This document shows, piece after piece, positions 52,859-62,676 of a stretch of DNA of 64,000 bases (position 1 is its first letter; each line of letters begins with the position of its first letter). The notes beneath the pieces are model-generated. The model was not told where the DNA came from. It saw only the letters and a list, made by a program, of their open reading frames with translations, and searched no databases. The DNA comes from Burkholderiaceae bacterium (GTDB lineage: Bacteria > Pseudomonadota > Gammaproteobacteria > Burkholderiales > Burkholderiaceae_E), in contig JAGXFR010000005.1 of the NCBI GenBank assembly GCA_024637155.1, positions 1-64,000 on the forward strand, in the 5' to 3' direction. A program made the position numbers and the translations under genes.

Positions 52859-53850
52859 AGGATTTCACATTCATTGTACTCGTCTATAATCATGCCAAGT
52901 ATGTCATCGAGCACTTGGAGAGCATAAAATTCCTTGTCAGTAATTATAGCGATAGAATTGCAGTTGATATCATCGTTGCAGATGACGGATCGACGGACGA
53001 GACAGTTGCACTGGTGGATTCTTGGTTTCGTGAGAACGCATCCCTGTTTCGAAAGATCAGCGTTCTATCTGACGGAGTGAATCGTGGAACCTGCGCCAAC
53101 TTGATTCGGGCCGTTAGCCGAATTCAAAGCGATTACTGCAAGATTACGGCAGGAGATGATGTTTACTCATTCGTGAACTTGTTCCGCGAAGTTGAGAAAA
53201 TTGACTCCTGCCATATTCTGTCGGGCTTGGCGTTGAATTTGATCGATTCCACTATTCTTCCGACGAGATCCGATCTGTTCAACATTTTTGCAAGCAATTA
53301 TATTTACAGAGACTCTGACTATGACAGTCGATTGAAGAGAATCAACTTCTTCGTTAGTCCGAGTGTTGTCTATGGGCTCTCTGGTCTGTTGGATCAGGAG
53401 ATAATGCAGTATGTTGCACGACATTCAGTTACGGAGGACTATCCTCTACAGATTGGAATGGCAAGGAAATATCGACCACTGAAGTTTGTTCAGTTAAATG
53501 AAATCCTCGTCTATTATAGAAGAACACCGACTTCCACATATTTGATACGGGGACCAAGTTTCGACGAAGACAAGATGAGGATCTTCCGCGATCTGATCGA
53601 CTCCGATGAGAAATGGGTTTCAAGATTGCTTTTGCGGAACAGGCTGTTTTGCTATAAGATCGGTAATCGATACTTGAAGAGAATACTAAACTTTAGTTTC
53701 TGGCTGTACGGCTTTAGTGTCTTGCGGTATTTCGTTCCAATTTGGCGGTTGTTTCGAGGCTTTGATTCAAAGTTATCGGAGCATCAAGAACACTTCGATT
53801 CTCTGGCTTTGCAGGCCTCGAGACACCATGCTAAGCACCGTTTTTTATGA
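52855..53850 (+). CDS. GT2-family glycosyltransferase
   Basis: This 331-residue transferase starts FTFIVLVYNHAKYVIEHLES. The GT2 metal motif is VDIIVADDGSTDETV (~40-54), and KITAGDDVYSF carries a second DD. The C-terminus is basic and hydrophobic. It would add one sugar of the repeat unit at the cytoplasmic face. Start ATG 52855 overlaps the previous stop. AT-rich like its neighbours. Confidence 0.88.
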   Translation: MKDFTFIVLVYNHAKYVIEHLESIKFLVSNYSDRIAVDIIVADDGSTDETVALVDSWFRENASLFRKISVLSDGVNRGTCANLIRAVSRIQSDYCKITAGDDVYSFVNLFREVEKIDSCHILSGLALNLIDSTILPTRSDLFNIFASNYIYRDSDYDSRLKRINFFVSPSVVYGLSGLLDQEIMQYVARHSVTEDYPLQIGMARKYRPLKFVQLNEILVYYRRTPTSTYLIRGPSFDEDKMRIFRDLIDSDEKWVSRLLLRNRLFCYKIGNRYLKRILNFSFWLYGFSVLRYFVPIWRLFRGFDSKLSEHQEHFDSLALQASRHHAKHRFL

Positions 53851-54002
53851 CGAGATCGGTCAAGTCTCGATCTGGAGCGGTTCGGAAGGGCACAGAGTTG
53901 ATTCTTGGGTATGTGCCATGGGTGTCGCCTGGGGCACTTGAAGAGGCCCTTAGCAGTCGGAGAGCGGATGTCCGGTCCTCGGCCGTAGGTCTTGTCCTGA
54001 CT

Positions 54003-54500
54003 TGCTCGAACTACGCGAGAAGTCGGCTCAGTTTGGCTGGCGCCAGCCTTTCGCGCTTGAAGCGCTTCTTGGCGATCCGCCTGTCATAGCTCGTAGGGAG
54101 GTTCTGGACAAGCCGGTCGACTCCCCGGTAGCCAGCGCAAGCCGACATGATCGTTTCCGCGCCAAGCAGCAGGGCCTTCATCGGAGCAGGTGATGTTTGC
54201 CAGATACCCAGCTGTGACAAGCTGGGTTTGCACCGTACTAAGTAGACATCGACCCCTATGTACGCCTTTACGAGGAAGAGCTGAGTCCTGCCCTTTTCGG
54301 CTTGGCGTACCTCGTATTCGGCGTCTGGTCACGATTCTTGGTCGATAGCGGCATTGCGATAGATGTGGCTCGAGCCTCCGCGTACTGTGCCCCGTCTGCC
54401 CCGGAACTACCTTGATCGCCACGACGATCCGGATCATCAAGCCACGCGCATCAAGTAGTCCGCGAAACTTCAACCGTGTGGTCTTGCCTGACGCACTTCC
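54003..54500 (-). pseudogene. Decayed IS5-family transposase, remnant B
   Basis: Minus-strand pieces read TTRLKFRGLLDARGLM (like IxxFRHLLExHxL), VKAYIGVDVYLV and ALLLGAETIMSACAGYRGVD then AKKRFKRERLAPAKLSRLLA. The same blocks, in the same order and on the same strand, occur in remnant A, and the DNA shares stretches such as GTTCTGGACA and GTGCCCCGTCTGCCCC/TGTCCCGTCTGCCCC. The C-terminal third is missing. The remaining 818-bp gap (53851-54668) has no gene. Confidence 0.7.
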
Positions 54501-54668
54501 GGTTCTGGTCGAGCCTGAAGAAGCGGCGGATCGCTGGAGGCCCGCGTCTCCGAGAATGTCGTTATCAGCGCGTACACTCAGTGGTCCAAAGACGTCATCC
54601 TTCACTCATGGTCGATCGAAAGAATCAGCGCCTCTGCGCGTGACCACATCTAGACCCCAGGTTGAACC

Positions 54669-56000
54669 GTGAAAGTATCGAACACAAGCGCTAAGTATTT
54701 GTGGCCAATAATACTCACTGAGAGCTATTTGATATTAACCCTGCTGATATTCGCTTTCGGTCCAATCGCCTATCATCTAGATGATCCGCTCGCTTTCTGG
54801 TTCTACATCTCTCTTTACCATATCAGCATGATTCTTGGATACCTTCTCGCAGCTCAGCCTTTCAGGAATCAGATAAGGCCAAGAAGAAAATATAGAGCGC
54901 TAAGTCTCTTCAAGATACGGATTTTAATTCTTGTTGCTTACTTTGCTTTTCTTATCGGTCACAAGAACCTGACTATGTCAGATAGTATCATTCCGGAAAA
55001 TTTCATCTCAGACATCTTGAGCGGAGTGTTTGAAAGCGAAAGGCAATACATCGGGAAGATCGACCGACTCGGCGACTACGCTGGCAGCAAGATCTTGAAC
55101 ATACTGAACTTCTTTGTGGCCTTTACCAAAATAATCATAATCCCTGTCATCGTCTTCTCATGGGAAAGACTTAAGATACCTGACCGGTTTCTCGCATTAA
55201 CAGTTAGTTTCCTGCCCGTGCTGTCGGGAGTTTCAACGGGGACCAACAAGCCACTGTTTGATTTCGTAATTCTTTACGCTTCCTCGCTCTTGCTCTATTT
55301 TGTTGCAAATTTTTACGCTGAAGGAAGATTCAATTTTAAGAGCAGGAGATTCTTTATCGTAATAATTACCCTGTCCCTTGGCTTCGCTCTTTGGTTCTTT
55401 GGTACAGCGATGCTAGGACGAGGAGGTGATCCGAGTTATGTAGAATCGACTTCGCCGCTCGGCCACATACGCGTCGATGAAGCGTACAGATATATAGACG
55501 GAGGCTCGTTTCTCTCGTATGTTTATGTTTGGCTTTCTAACTATGTGGTGCAAGGTTATTATGGATTCTCTCAAGCCCTTAATATGGAGTTCACCAGTAC
55601 GTTTGGCTTCGGGAATTCTCAGTTCTTGGCGAGACAGCTTGAGTGGGCGACGGGGTATAATCTGTCGCTAGATACATATCAGCATAAAATAGATGCAGTT
55701 TGGGGTGAAACGACACAATGGCATTCGCTCTATAGCTATATCGCAAATGACGTACATTTCTTGGGTGTTGCGGTGTGGAACTTCATTATGGGGTTCTACT
55801 TGGCCAGGGTATGGCGAAGCTTCTTGGATGAAGATAACTTGTTTGCGAAGATGCTCCTTCCTTTATTCGCAATGCTCGTAATCTTCACGCCGGCGAATAA
55901 TCAGGTTCTTGGTTTTCTGGAATCCTTCTCGGCCTTCATCTTGCTGACGGTTCTTTGGATCTCTAGCGTTCATCGACGCCGCATCTCTTTTAAATATTGA
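54669..56000 (+). CDS. wzy: O-antigen polymerase (Wzy-like)
   Basis: This 443-residue membrane protein has ~11 helices and a large periplasmic segment (GRGGDPSYVESTSPLGHIRV to GYNLSLDTYQHKIDAVWGET). The ETTQWHSLYSYIANDVHFLG motif resembles the polymerase family that includes O-antigen Wzy proteins. Wzy proteins are poorly conserved, so the call depends on topology and on the neighbouring wzx. GTG 54669. AT-rich. Confidence 0.8.
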   Translation: MKVSNTSAKYLWPIILTESYLILTLLIFAFGPIAYHLDDPLAFWFYISLYHISMILGYLLAAQPFRNQIRPRRKYRALSLFKIRILILVAYFAFLIGHKNLTMSDSIIPENFISDILSGVFESERQYIGKIDRLGDYAGSKILNILNFFVAFTKIIIIPVIVFSWERLKIPDRFLALTVSFLPVLSGVSTGTNKPLFDFVILYASSLLLYFVANFYAEGRFNFKSRRFFIVIITLSLGFALWFFGTAMLGRGGDPSYVESTSPLGHIRVDEAYRYIDGGSFLSYVYVWLSNYVVQGYYGFSQALNMEFTSTFGFGNSQFLARQLEWATGYNLSLDTYQHKIDAVWGETTQWHSLYSYIANDVHFLGVAVWNFIMGFYLARVWRSFLDEDNLFAKMLLPLFAMLVIFTPANNQVLGFLESFSAFILLTVLWISSVHRRRISFKY

Positions 56001-56015
56001 GAAGAGGAGACTCTT

Positions 56016-57059
56016 GTGTTTCATGGGAAGAAGCTTCTAATCACTGGTGGTACCGGATCTTTTGGAAATGCCGTTCTCGCTCGATTACTGGACGAGCAGA
56101 TTGATGAGATTCGCATTTTCAGCCGGGACGAGAAAAAGCAAGATGACATGCGCAGGCGCTTCAATAATTCGCACCTGAGATTCTATGTTGGCGATGTGCG
56201 TGATTCACGGAGTGTTGCGGGCGCTATGCGTGGGGTGGACTATGTCTTTCACGCAGCAGCACTCAAGCAAGTTCCCTCTTGTGAGTTCCACCCAATGCAA
56301 GCGGTGCGAACCAACGTTCTGGGTACCGAGAATGTACTGGACGCCGCCCTTGCGGCTGGAGTCGAGCGTATTGTCTGCCTGAGCACGGACAAGGCGGTGT
56401 ATCCCATTAACGCCATGGGGATCAGCAAGGCAATGATGGAGAAGGTGATGGTCGCGTCTAGCCGAAACTTGGAGGGAACTCGCACGACGATTTGTGGCAC
56501 GCGCTATGGCAACGTAATGGCGTCGCGGGGTTCGGTTATTCCACTTTTCATAGAGCAAGTTTGGTCGGGGAAACCGGTCACGGTTACTGATCCGGACATG
56601 ACACGCTTCATGATGACTTTAGCCGAGGCGGTGGAGCTAGTGCTGTACGCGTTTGAGCACGGTAAGAATGGTGATATTTTCGTCCAGAAAGCGCCAGCGG
56701 CGACCCTGGAAGTGCTGACTCAGGCGATACTTGAACTGATGGGTAGGCCCGACCATGAGGTGCGCAGCATTGGCACACGCCACGGGGAGAAACTCTATGA
56801 GACCCTGCTGAGCCGGGAGGAAATGGCCTGCGCGCAGGACTTAGGTGGCTACTTTCGCGTGCCGCCTGATGCTCGTGACTTGAACTACAGTAAGTTCGTA
56901 GAAGAGGGTGAGCTGCGCATGACGCAAAGCTCGCACGGCGAGGACTACAACTCACATAACACGACTCGGCTGGATGTGGCCGGTATGAAGAAACTGCTTC
57001 TCACGCTTGCATTCATGCGGCGCATTGCGCGTGGCGAGCACGCTGTGGCCGAGGAGTAG
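56016..57059 (+). CDS. fnlA: UDP-GlcNAc 4,6-dehydratase/5-epimerase (FnlA/WbjB/CapE)
   Basis: This 347-residue SDR enzyme has GGTGSFGNAVLARLLD (NAD motif, ~10-25) and a catalytic triad in CLSTDKAVYPINAMGISKAM, where the Y of the usual YxxxK is replaced by M as in this inverting subfamily. It ends with the long C-terminal region YNSHNTTRLDVAGMKKLLL. It starts UDP-L-FucNAc synthesis. GTG 56016 is preceded by AGGAGA. It is followed within 4 bp by fnlB. Confidence 0.92.
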   Translation: MFHGKKLLITGGTGSFGNAVLARLLDEQIDEIRIFSRDEKKQDDMRRRFNNSHLRFYVGDVRDSRSVAGAMRGVDYVFHAAALKQVPSCEFHPMQAVRTNVLGTENVLDAALAAGVERIVCLSTDKAVYPINAMGISKAMMEKVMVASSRNLEGTRTTICGTRYGNVMASRGSVIPLFIEQVWSGKPVTVTDPDMTRFMMTLAEAVELVLYAFEHGKNGDIFVQKAPAATLEVLTQAILELMGRPDHEVRSIGTRHGEKLYETLLSREEMACAQDLGGYFRVPPDARDLNYSKFVEEGELRMTQSSHGEDYNSHNTTRLDVAGMKKLLLTLAFMRRIARGEHAVAEE

Positions 57060-57063
57060 GACC

Positions 57064-58191
57064 GTGAAGGTGTTTATTACGGGAGCTAATGGCTTCATTG
57101 GCAAGAATCTCCAGTTGCATCTAGCCCAACGGAGTGACCTGCAGGTCGTGTGCTTCACCCGTGATAATGATAGAGCTCAGTTAACGCACCTCCTTTCTGG
57201 AGTCGATTTTGTATTTCATCTGGCTGGCATCAATCGGCCGAAAGATCCTTCGGAGTACCTGTCAGGAAACGTGGATCTAACCCTTGAACTGTGCCTGGCC
57301 ATAGGAGCGATCGCACAGAAGACGGGAAAGAAAGTGCCAATTGTCTATACTTCATCTACCCAGGCTAATTGTGACAACCCCTACGGCCAGAGCAAGCGTG
57401 CGGCTGAAGAAGAACTATTGACAGTTGCGCGCAGCCACCAAGTGCCCGTGCATCTTTTCCGCCTTCCCAATGTCTTCGGAAAATGGTCTAGGCCTAACTA
57501 CAACTCGGTCGTGGCCACCTTTTGCTACAATATCGCACGCAATCTGCCCGTTCAATTGAACGATCCCACAGCGCCAATCACACTGTTGTATATAGACGAT
57601 CTGATCGAACGATTTCTTCAACTAATGGATGGCTCTGATTCTGTCGCTAATACGGCCGGATTTGAAGCAGTAACGCCGCAATACACCACCACGGTAGGCG
57701 ATCTGGCTCGCCAGATTGTAGCTTTCAAAGACAGTCGCGAAACATTCATTGTAGAGCGTGTCGGAACTGGGTTGAAGCGCGCCCTATATGCGACATACGT
57801 GAGCCATCTGCCCGTTAGTTCGTTTACTTACGCCGTGCCGCAGTATAGTGATCCAAGAGGTGTTTTTGCGGAAATGCTCAAGACGCCTGACTGCGGCCAG
57901 TTCTCCTATTTTACAGCCCACCCGGGAATCACTCGAGGTGGCCACTATCACCATAGCAAGACTGAAAAGTTCCTGGTGATCCGGGGCCAAGCTCGCTTTA
58001 AGTTCAAACACATGCAGACAGGCCAGATCCATGAACTGTTCACCTCAGGCAATAAGGCTGAGGTCGTAGAAACCGTTCCAGGCTGGGCGCATGACATCAC
58101 CAACGTTGGCACAGATGAGATGATTGTCATGCTCTGGGCAAATGAGATTTACGATCGGACGCGTCCTGATACTTTTGCCTGTGTGCTATAA
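57064..58191 (+). CDS. fnlB: UDP-2-acetamido-hexulose reductase (FnlB/WbjC/CapF), SDR plus cupin
   Basis: This 375-residue bifunctional protein has an N-terminal SDR domain (KVFITGANGFIGKNLQLHL; PYGQSKRAAEE) and a C-terminal cupin (~250-375; HPGITRGGHYHHSKTEKFLV). CapF/FnlB combines C3 epimerisation and C4 reduction in the L-FucNAc pathway. The start is GTG 57064, five bases after fnlA ends. The cupin has the expected metal His residues. Confidence 0.92.
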   Translation: MKVFITGANGFIGKNLQLHLAQRSDLQVVCFTRDNDRAQLTHLLSGVDFVFHLAGINRPKDPSEYLSGNVDLTLELCLAIGAIAQKTGKKVPIVYTSSTQANCDNPYGQSKRAAEEELLTVARSHQVPVHLFRLPNVFGKWSRPNYNSVVATFCYNIARNLPVQLNDPTAPITLLYIDDLIERFLQLMDGSDSVANTAGFEAVTPQYTTTVGDLARQIVAFKDSRETFIVERVGTGLKRALYATYVSHLPVSSFTYAVPQYSDPRGVFAEMLKTPDCGQFSYFTAHPGITRGGHYHHSKTEKFLVIRGQARFKFKHMQTGQIHELFTSGNKAEVVETVPGWAHDITNVGTDEMIVMLWANEIYDRTRPDTFACVL

Positions 58192-58200
58192 GAGATAATC

Positions 58201-59349
58201 GTGAAGAAACTAAAAATCATGACAGTGGTCGGTACACGACCTGAAATCATTCGATTGTCTCGCGTGTTGGCCCAGCTGGATGAACACTGCGACAGCATCT
58301 TGGTGCATACTGGACAAAACTTCGATTACGAGCTCAATCAGATCTTCTTCGACGACCTGGAAGTTCGAGAACCAGACTATTTCTTGAATAGCGCTGACGG
58401 AAGCACGGGGCCCGTTCACACCATAGGCAACCTGATCATTGCAGTGGATAAGGTGCTGGCTGAAGTGCAACCCGAGGCCATGCTGGTACTCGGAGACACC
58501 AACAGTTGCCTATCAGTCATTCCCGCAAAACGCCGGAAGATCCCGATATTCCACATGGAAGCTGGCAATCGCTGCTTCGACCAGCGCGTCCCCGAAGAAA
58601 TAAATCGTCGCATCGTGGACCATACGGCAGATGTGAATTTGACTTACAGCACGATTGCACGGGACTATCTCCTGCGTGAAGGTTGCCCGCCTGATTTGGT
58701 CATCAAGACCGGCAGCCCAATGTTCGAGGTCCTGGCACATTACCGCGCTCGCATTGAGGCGTCTGAGGTATTGCAGCGACAGGAACTGGAATCTGGGGGC
58801 TTCTTTGTGGTCAGTGCACACCGTGAGGAGAACATCGAGTCGCAGAAGTCATTTACCAAGCTAATTGCCGTGCTGAACGCGGTAACTGAGAGCTATGGGT
58901 TACCCGTAATCGTGTCAGTTCACCCCCGAACTCGAAAACGCATCGACCATTCAAGTGCCGCCTTACACCCTCAGGTCCGGCTGCTTAAACCACTTGGATT
59001 CCATGACTACAACAAGCTGCAATTATCGGCGCGTGCGGTGCTGTCTGATAGTGGCACCATTAATGAGGAATCATCGATACTGAACTTCCCAGCACTAAAT
59101 CTGCGTGAGGCGCATGAGCGACCCGAAGGGATGGAAGAAGCGGCCGTGATGATGGTGGGGCTCGAGGTGGAGCGCGTGCGCCAGGGCTTGTCCATTTTGG
59201 CCAGCCAATCCCGCGGTGCCGACCGTTCTGACCCGCACGGCATCCGTCAGGTCGCTGACTACAGTATGCCTAATGTATCTGACAAGGTGCTGCGCATTAT
59301 CCACAGTTACACGGACTATGTGAACCGAGTCGTGTGGAAGAAGTACTGA
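58201..59349 (+). CDS. fnlC: UDP-HexNAc 2-epimerase (FnlC/WbjD/CapG)
   Basis: This 382-residue non-hydrolysing epimerase has KIMTVVGTRPEIIRLSRVL, then VLGDTNSCLS and HMEAGNRCFDQRVPEEINRR, with SDSGTINEESSIL near the C-terminal sugar site. It finishes UDP-L-FucNAc. GTG 58201. The fnlA-B-C order is standard for FucNAc loci. Confidence 0.93.
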   Translation: MKKLKIMTVVGTRPEIIRLSRVLAQLDEHCDSILVHTGQNFDYELNQIFFDDLEVREPDYFLNSADGSTGPVHTIGNLIIAVDKVLAEVQPEAMLVLGDTNSCLSVIPAKRRKIPIFHMEAGNRCFDQRVPEEINRRIVDHTADVNLTYSTIARDYLLREGCPPDLVIKTGSPMFEVLAHYRARIEASEVLQRQELESGGFFVVSAHREENIESQKSFTKLIAVLNAVTESYGLPVIVSVHPRTRKRIDHSSAALHPQVRLLKPLGFHDYNKLQLSARAVLSDSGTINEESSILNFPALNLREAHERPEGMEEAAVMMVGLEVERVRQGLSILASQSRGADRSDPHGIRQVADYSMPNVSDKVLRIIHSYTDYVNRVVWKKY

Positions 59350-59360
59350 GCAGTATTCAC

Positions 59361-60614
59361 ATGCGCTTGCTCGTCGTTTCACAATATTTTTGGCCTGAGA
59401 ATTTCAGGATCAACGACTTGGTGGCCGAACTGGTTCGACGTGGTCACCAGGTCACCGTGATGACTGGCTTGCCAAACTACCCCGATGGCGAGATCTTTGC
59501 GCAATTTCGCGACTCCCCTGAAGACTTCTCAATCTACGAGGGAGCAGAGGTCATTCGCGTGTCAATGACCTCGAGAGGTAGAGGCGGCTTGCGCTTAATA
59601 CTAAACTACTTGACTTTTGCGGTCAGTGCTTCCGCCGTTGGACTGTGGAAACTCCGTGGACGCCAGTTTGATGCGATTTTTACCTATCAAGGCTCACCGG
59701 TTACGGTTGGACTACCAGCTGCGTTGATGCGCGCCGTCAAACGCGTCCCTATGGCTATTTGGGTCCTCGACCTCTGGCCAGACACTTTGCATGCCGTCGG
59801 CGTTGTTCACAATCCTGTTGCCTTGAAATCGGTTGGCAAATTAGTCTCATTCATCTATAAGCGCTGTGATCTGATTCTCGCACAGTCCAAGAGCTTCATT
59901 CCGAAAATCCAGGAGTATGCTCTCAATAGCACGCGAATTATGTACTTTCCAAGTTGGGCAGAGTCGGTTCTCGACATGTCGCATGTCGCGGCGGCGGAAG
60001 AGGTTCCTCCAAGCCCCGGAAGCTTCGATGTGATGTTTGCGGGAAACATCGGCGATGCCCAAGACTTCCCCGCGATTCTCGCGGCCGCAGAAATTTTGAA
60101 GCCCCATACCCACATACGCCTGCTTATTGTTGGCGACGGTCGGATGGGGCGGTGGGTGGCTAATGAGATAAAACAGCGAGGATTGCAGGAATCCGTGCTG
60201 ATGTTGGGGCGACACCCAATTGCGCGGATACCTTCGTTCTTCATGCATGCGAGTGCCTTGCTCGTTAGTTTGAAGGATGAGCCCATTTTTTCAATGACAA
60301 TTCCGGGAAAGATCCAGTCGTATTTGGCGGCAGGAATCCCCGTAGTTGCAATGTTGAATGGTGAAGGGGCCGATGTGATAAGGAGATCTGGCGCCGGCTT
60401 AACTTGCGCGGCGGGTGACCATGTTGGACTGGCTAACGCGGTGCTTACGCTATCTAAGATGTCTCGAGGAGAGCGGGATGCAATGGGGGAGAATGGACTT
60501 GTCACAAGTGCCCTTGAATTTGGTCGTGAGAAACTGATAGACCAACTTGAAGACTGGCTTATGACAATAAAATCTACAAGCAGATCAGTTTCGATAGCTC
60601 AAGATGGCTCATGA
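59361..60614 (+). CDS. wbuB: GT4-family glycosyltransferase (WbuB-like)
   Basis: This 417-residue GT-B transferase begins MRLLVVSQYFWPENFRIND and has GLPNYPDGEIF, then VLDLWPDTLHAVGV and the C-terminal E-x7-E-like region DEPIFSMTIPGKIQSYLAAG. It is closest in feel to WbuB proteins that transfer L-FucNAc next to fnlABC. ATG 59361 is used; a longer frame overlaps fnlC. Confidence 0.9.
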   Translation: MRLLVVSQYFWPENFRINDLVAELVRRGHQVTVMTGLPNYPDGEIFAQFRDSPEDFSIYEGAEVIRVSMTSRGRGGLRLILNYLTFAVSASAVGLWKLRGRQFDAIFTYQGSPVTVGLPAALMRAVKRVPMAIWVLDLWPDTLHAVGVVHNPVALKSVGKLVSFIYKRCDLILAQSKSFIPKIQEYALNSTRIMYFPSWAESVLDMSHVAAAEEVPPSPGSFDVMFAGNIGDAQDFPAILAAAEILKPHTHIRLLIVGDGRMGRWVANEIKQRGLQESVLMLGRHPIARIPSFFMHASALLVSLKDEPIFSMTIPGKIQSYLAAGIPVVAMLNGEGADVIRRSGAGLTCAAGDHVGLANAVLTLSKMSRGERDAMGENGLVTSALEFGREKLIDQLEDWLMTIKSTSRSVSIAQDGS

Positions 60615-60721
60615 TCCTTCCACTTGGCAACTGAGTCCTGAGCGCATGCGATGAATGGTGGAAATTGAATCGCGGTGAGCAATGGGGGTAGTAGTGCTGC
60701 AGACTCCGACCGTGAGATAAT

Positions 60722-61282
60722 ATGAAGAGATCTTTCGACATCTTAATCGGTTTTGTTTTCGCTTTGGTTTTTCTTATCCCGATGTTCTTGTTGGCCATTG
60801 TGGTGCGCTTGACCTCGAAGGGACCAGCGCTATATTGGTCTGAACGGGTGGGACGCGATAACGCTGCCTTTAAGATGCCGAAATTTCGCAGCATGAGAGT
60901 GGGTACGCCTACGGTCCCCACCATTATGCTGGGGAGCCCACAGGCCTATTTGACACCGATCGGCTCTTTCTTGCGCAAGAGCAGTCTTGACGAGTTGCCG
61001 CAAGTATGGAGTATTCTGGCGGGCGATATGAGTTTTGTCGGGCCACGGCCGGCATTGTTCTCTCAGGACGATTTAATTGCTTTGCGTAAAGAATTTGGAG
61101 TGCACACCTTGCGACCCGGTCTCACGGGGTTGGCGCAAATCAATGGACGCGACGAACTGTCGATCCCTGACAAGGTCAGATTTGATGTGATCTATTTGCA
61201 GCGTCAATCGCTTTGGTTTGACGTTTGCATTTTGTGGCTGACCTTGCTAAGAGTGCTTAGGCGCGATGGTGTCTTGCATTGA
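60722..61282 (+). CDS. Initiating phosphoglycosyl transferase 1 (PglC/WcaJ small type)
   Basis: This 186-residue monotopic transferase has an N-terminal membrane helix ([24 protein letters not shown]), catalytic region [33 protein letters not shown] and [14 protein letters not shown]. It would transfer a sugar-1-phosphate to undecaprenyl phosphate to start the repeat unit. It sits after wbuB with a 107-bp gap that holds no gene. Confidence 0.9.
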   Translation: MKRSFDILIGFVFALVFLIPMFLLAIVVRLTSKGPALYWSERVGRDNAAFKMPKFRSMRVGTPTVPTIMLGSPQAYLTPIGSFLRKSSLDELPQVWSILAGDMSFVGPRPALFSQDDLIALRKEFGVHTLRPGLTGLAQINGRDELSIPDKVRFDVIYLQRQSLWFDVCILWLTLLRVLRRDGVLH

Positions 61283-61483
61283 CAGCTGAGGTATGTTGGA
61301 TGCGTCTGCGGTCCTATGTCTTGGAGTTGAGGAGCCTTTCGAGCGTTTTGGCTGTCTCGCGATTTCCGGTTGCTCAGATATGGCCCGAATACACATGGAC
61401 TGCTTTTTGGGGCTTGCACATGTGGCGGCGCGACGTGAGTAAAAACTGCTTGGTTTGTACCGGACGCCATCGAGGTGAGCTTT

Positions 61484-62674
61484 ATGGGTGACATTGGAAA
61501 GCTGATTGGTCGTCAGCGCTTCCTGTTTAAGGCGGATATGAGCCGAAACGAGGTGTCGCTTTCAGATTTCGTGCGTGGCAGTCGCTTCCTGGTCATCGGC
61601 GGCGCAGGTTCCATCGGGCAGGCAGTGACGCGCGAGATCTTCAAGCGCAAGCCGAAGGCGCTGCACGTCGTCGACATCAGCGAAAACAACATGGTCGAGC
61701 TGGTGCGCGACATCCGCAGCACGCTCGGCTACATCGAAGGGGATTTCCGCACTTTTGCCGTCGACTGCGGCGGCCGCGAATTCGCCGCGCTGATGAACGC
61801 CGGAAACGGTTACGACTATGTGCTCAACCTCTCGGCGTTGAAGCACGTGCGCAGCGAGAAGGACCCGTTCACGCTGATGCGTTTGATCGAGGTGAACGTG
61901 CTCAATACCGTCAGCACGATTGCACATGCCCGAGCGGGCGGGGCCCGCAAGTACTTCTGCGTGTCAACGGACAAGGCTGCGAACCCGGTCAACATGATGG
62001 GTGCGAGCAAGCGGATCATGGAGATGTTCCTGATGCGCGCAAGTCTCCAGCTCCCGATCTCGACGGCGCGCTTCGCGAATGTGGCCTTCTCCGACGGGTC
62101 GCTCCTGCATGGTTTCAATCAGCGTTTCGCCAAGCGCCAGCCGATCTCGGCGCCGAACGACGTGCGCCGTTACTTCGTCACCCCGCAGGAGTCAGGTGAG
62201 CTGTGCCTGAGTTCGTGTCTGCTCGGCGAGAACCGCGACATCTTCTTCCCGAAGCTCAGCGAGCAGCTGGACCTGACCCGTTTCTCGGACATCGCGGTGC
62301 GCTACCTGGCGCAGCTCGGTTTTGAAGCCCATGAGTGCGCCACGGAGGACGAGGCCCGCGACCGAGCCCCCGAGTTGATCGCGCGCAAGAAGTGGCCGTG
62401 CTTTTTCTTCGCGAGCGATACGACCGGGGAGAAGGATTTCGAGGAGTTCTTCACCGACGCCGAGACGCTCGATATGGAGCGTTTCGAGAACATCGGCGTG
62501 ATCAAGAATGCGCCGGACTTCGACGAGAAGCGATTGGAGCATTTCCTGGCCACCATCGAGCGCATCCGCAGCCAGCCGACCTGGGACAAGCCCGAAATCG
62601 TCGCGTTGTTCAACGACATGCTTCCGGACTTCGCCCACCAGGAAACGGGCAAGTACCTTGACGGCAGGATGTAG
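61484..62674 (+). CDS. UDP-GlcNAc 4,6-dehydratase (PglF/FlaA1-related), short form
   Basis: This 396-residue SDR protein has GGAGSIGQAVTREIFKRK, then FCVSTDKAANPVNMMGASKR and GASKRIMEMF. The catalytic YxxxK position reads MMGASK, as in retaining dehydratases. A ~110-residue C-terminal extension follows (FFFASDTTGEKDFEEFFTDA). It lacks the N-terminal membrane domain of WbpM/PglF. ATG 61484 has GAGGTGAG upstream; GTG 61475 is an alternative. High GC returns at this gene. Confidence 0.88.
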   Translation: MGDIGKLIGRQRFLFKADMSRNEVSLSDFVRGSRFLVIGGAGSIGQAVTREIFKRKPKALHVVDISENNMVELVRDIRSTLGYIEGDFRTFAVDCGGREFAALMNAGNGYDYVLNLSALKHVRSEKDPFTLMRLIEVNVLNTVSTIAHARAGGARKYFCVSTDKAANPVNMMGASKRIMEMFLMRASLQLPISTARFANVAFSDGSLLHGFNQRFAKRQPISAPNDVRRYFVTPQESGELCLSSCLLGENRDIFFPKLSEQLDLTRFSDIAVRYLAQLGFEAHECATEDEARDRAPELIARKKWPCFFFASDTTGEKDFEEFFTDAETLDMERFENIGVIKNAPDFDEKRLEHFLATIERIRSQPTWDKPEIVALFNDMLPDFAHQETGKYLDGRM

Positions 62675-62676
62675 GA

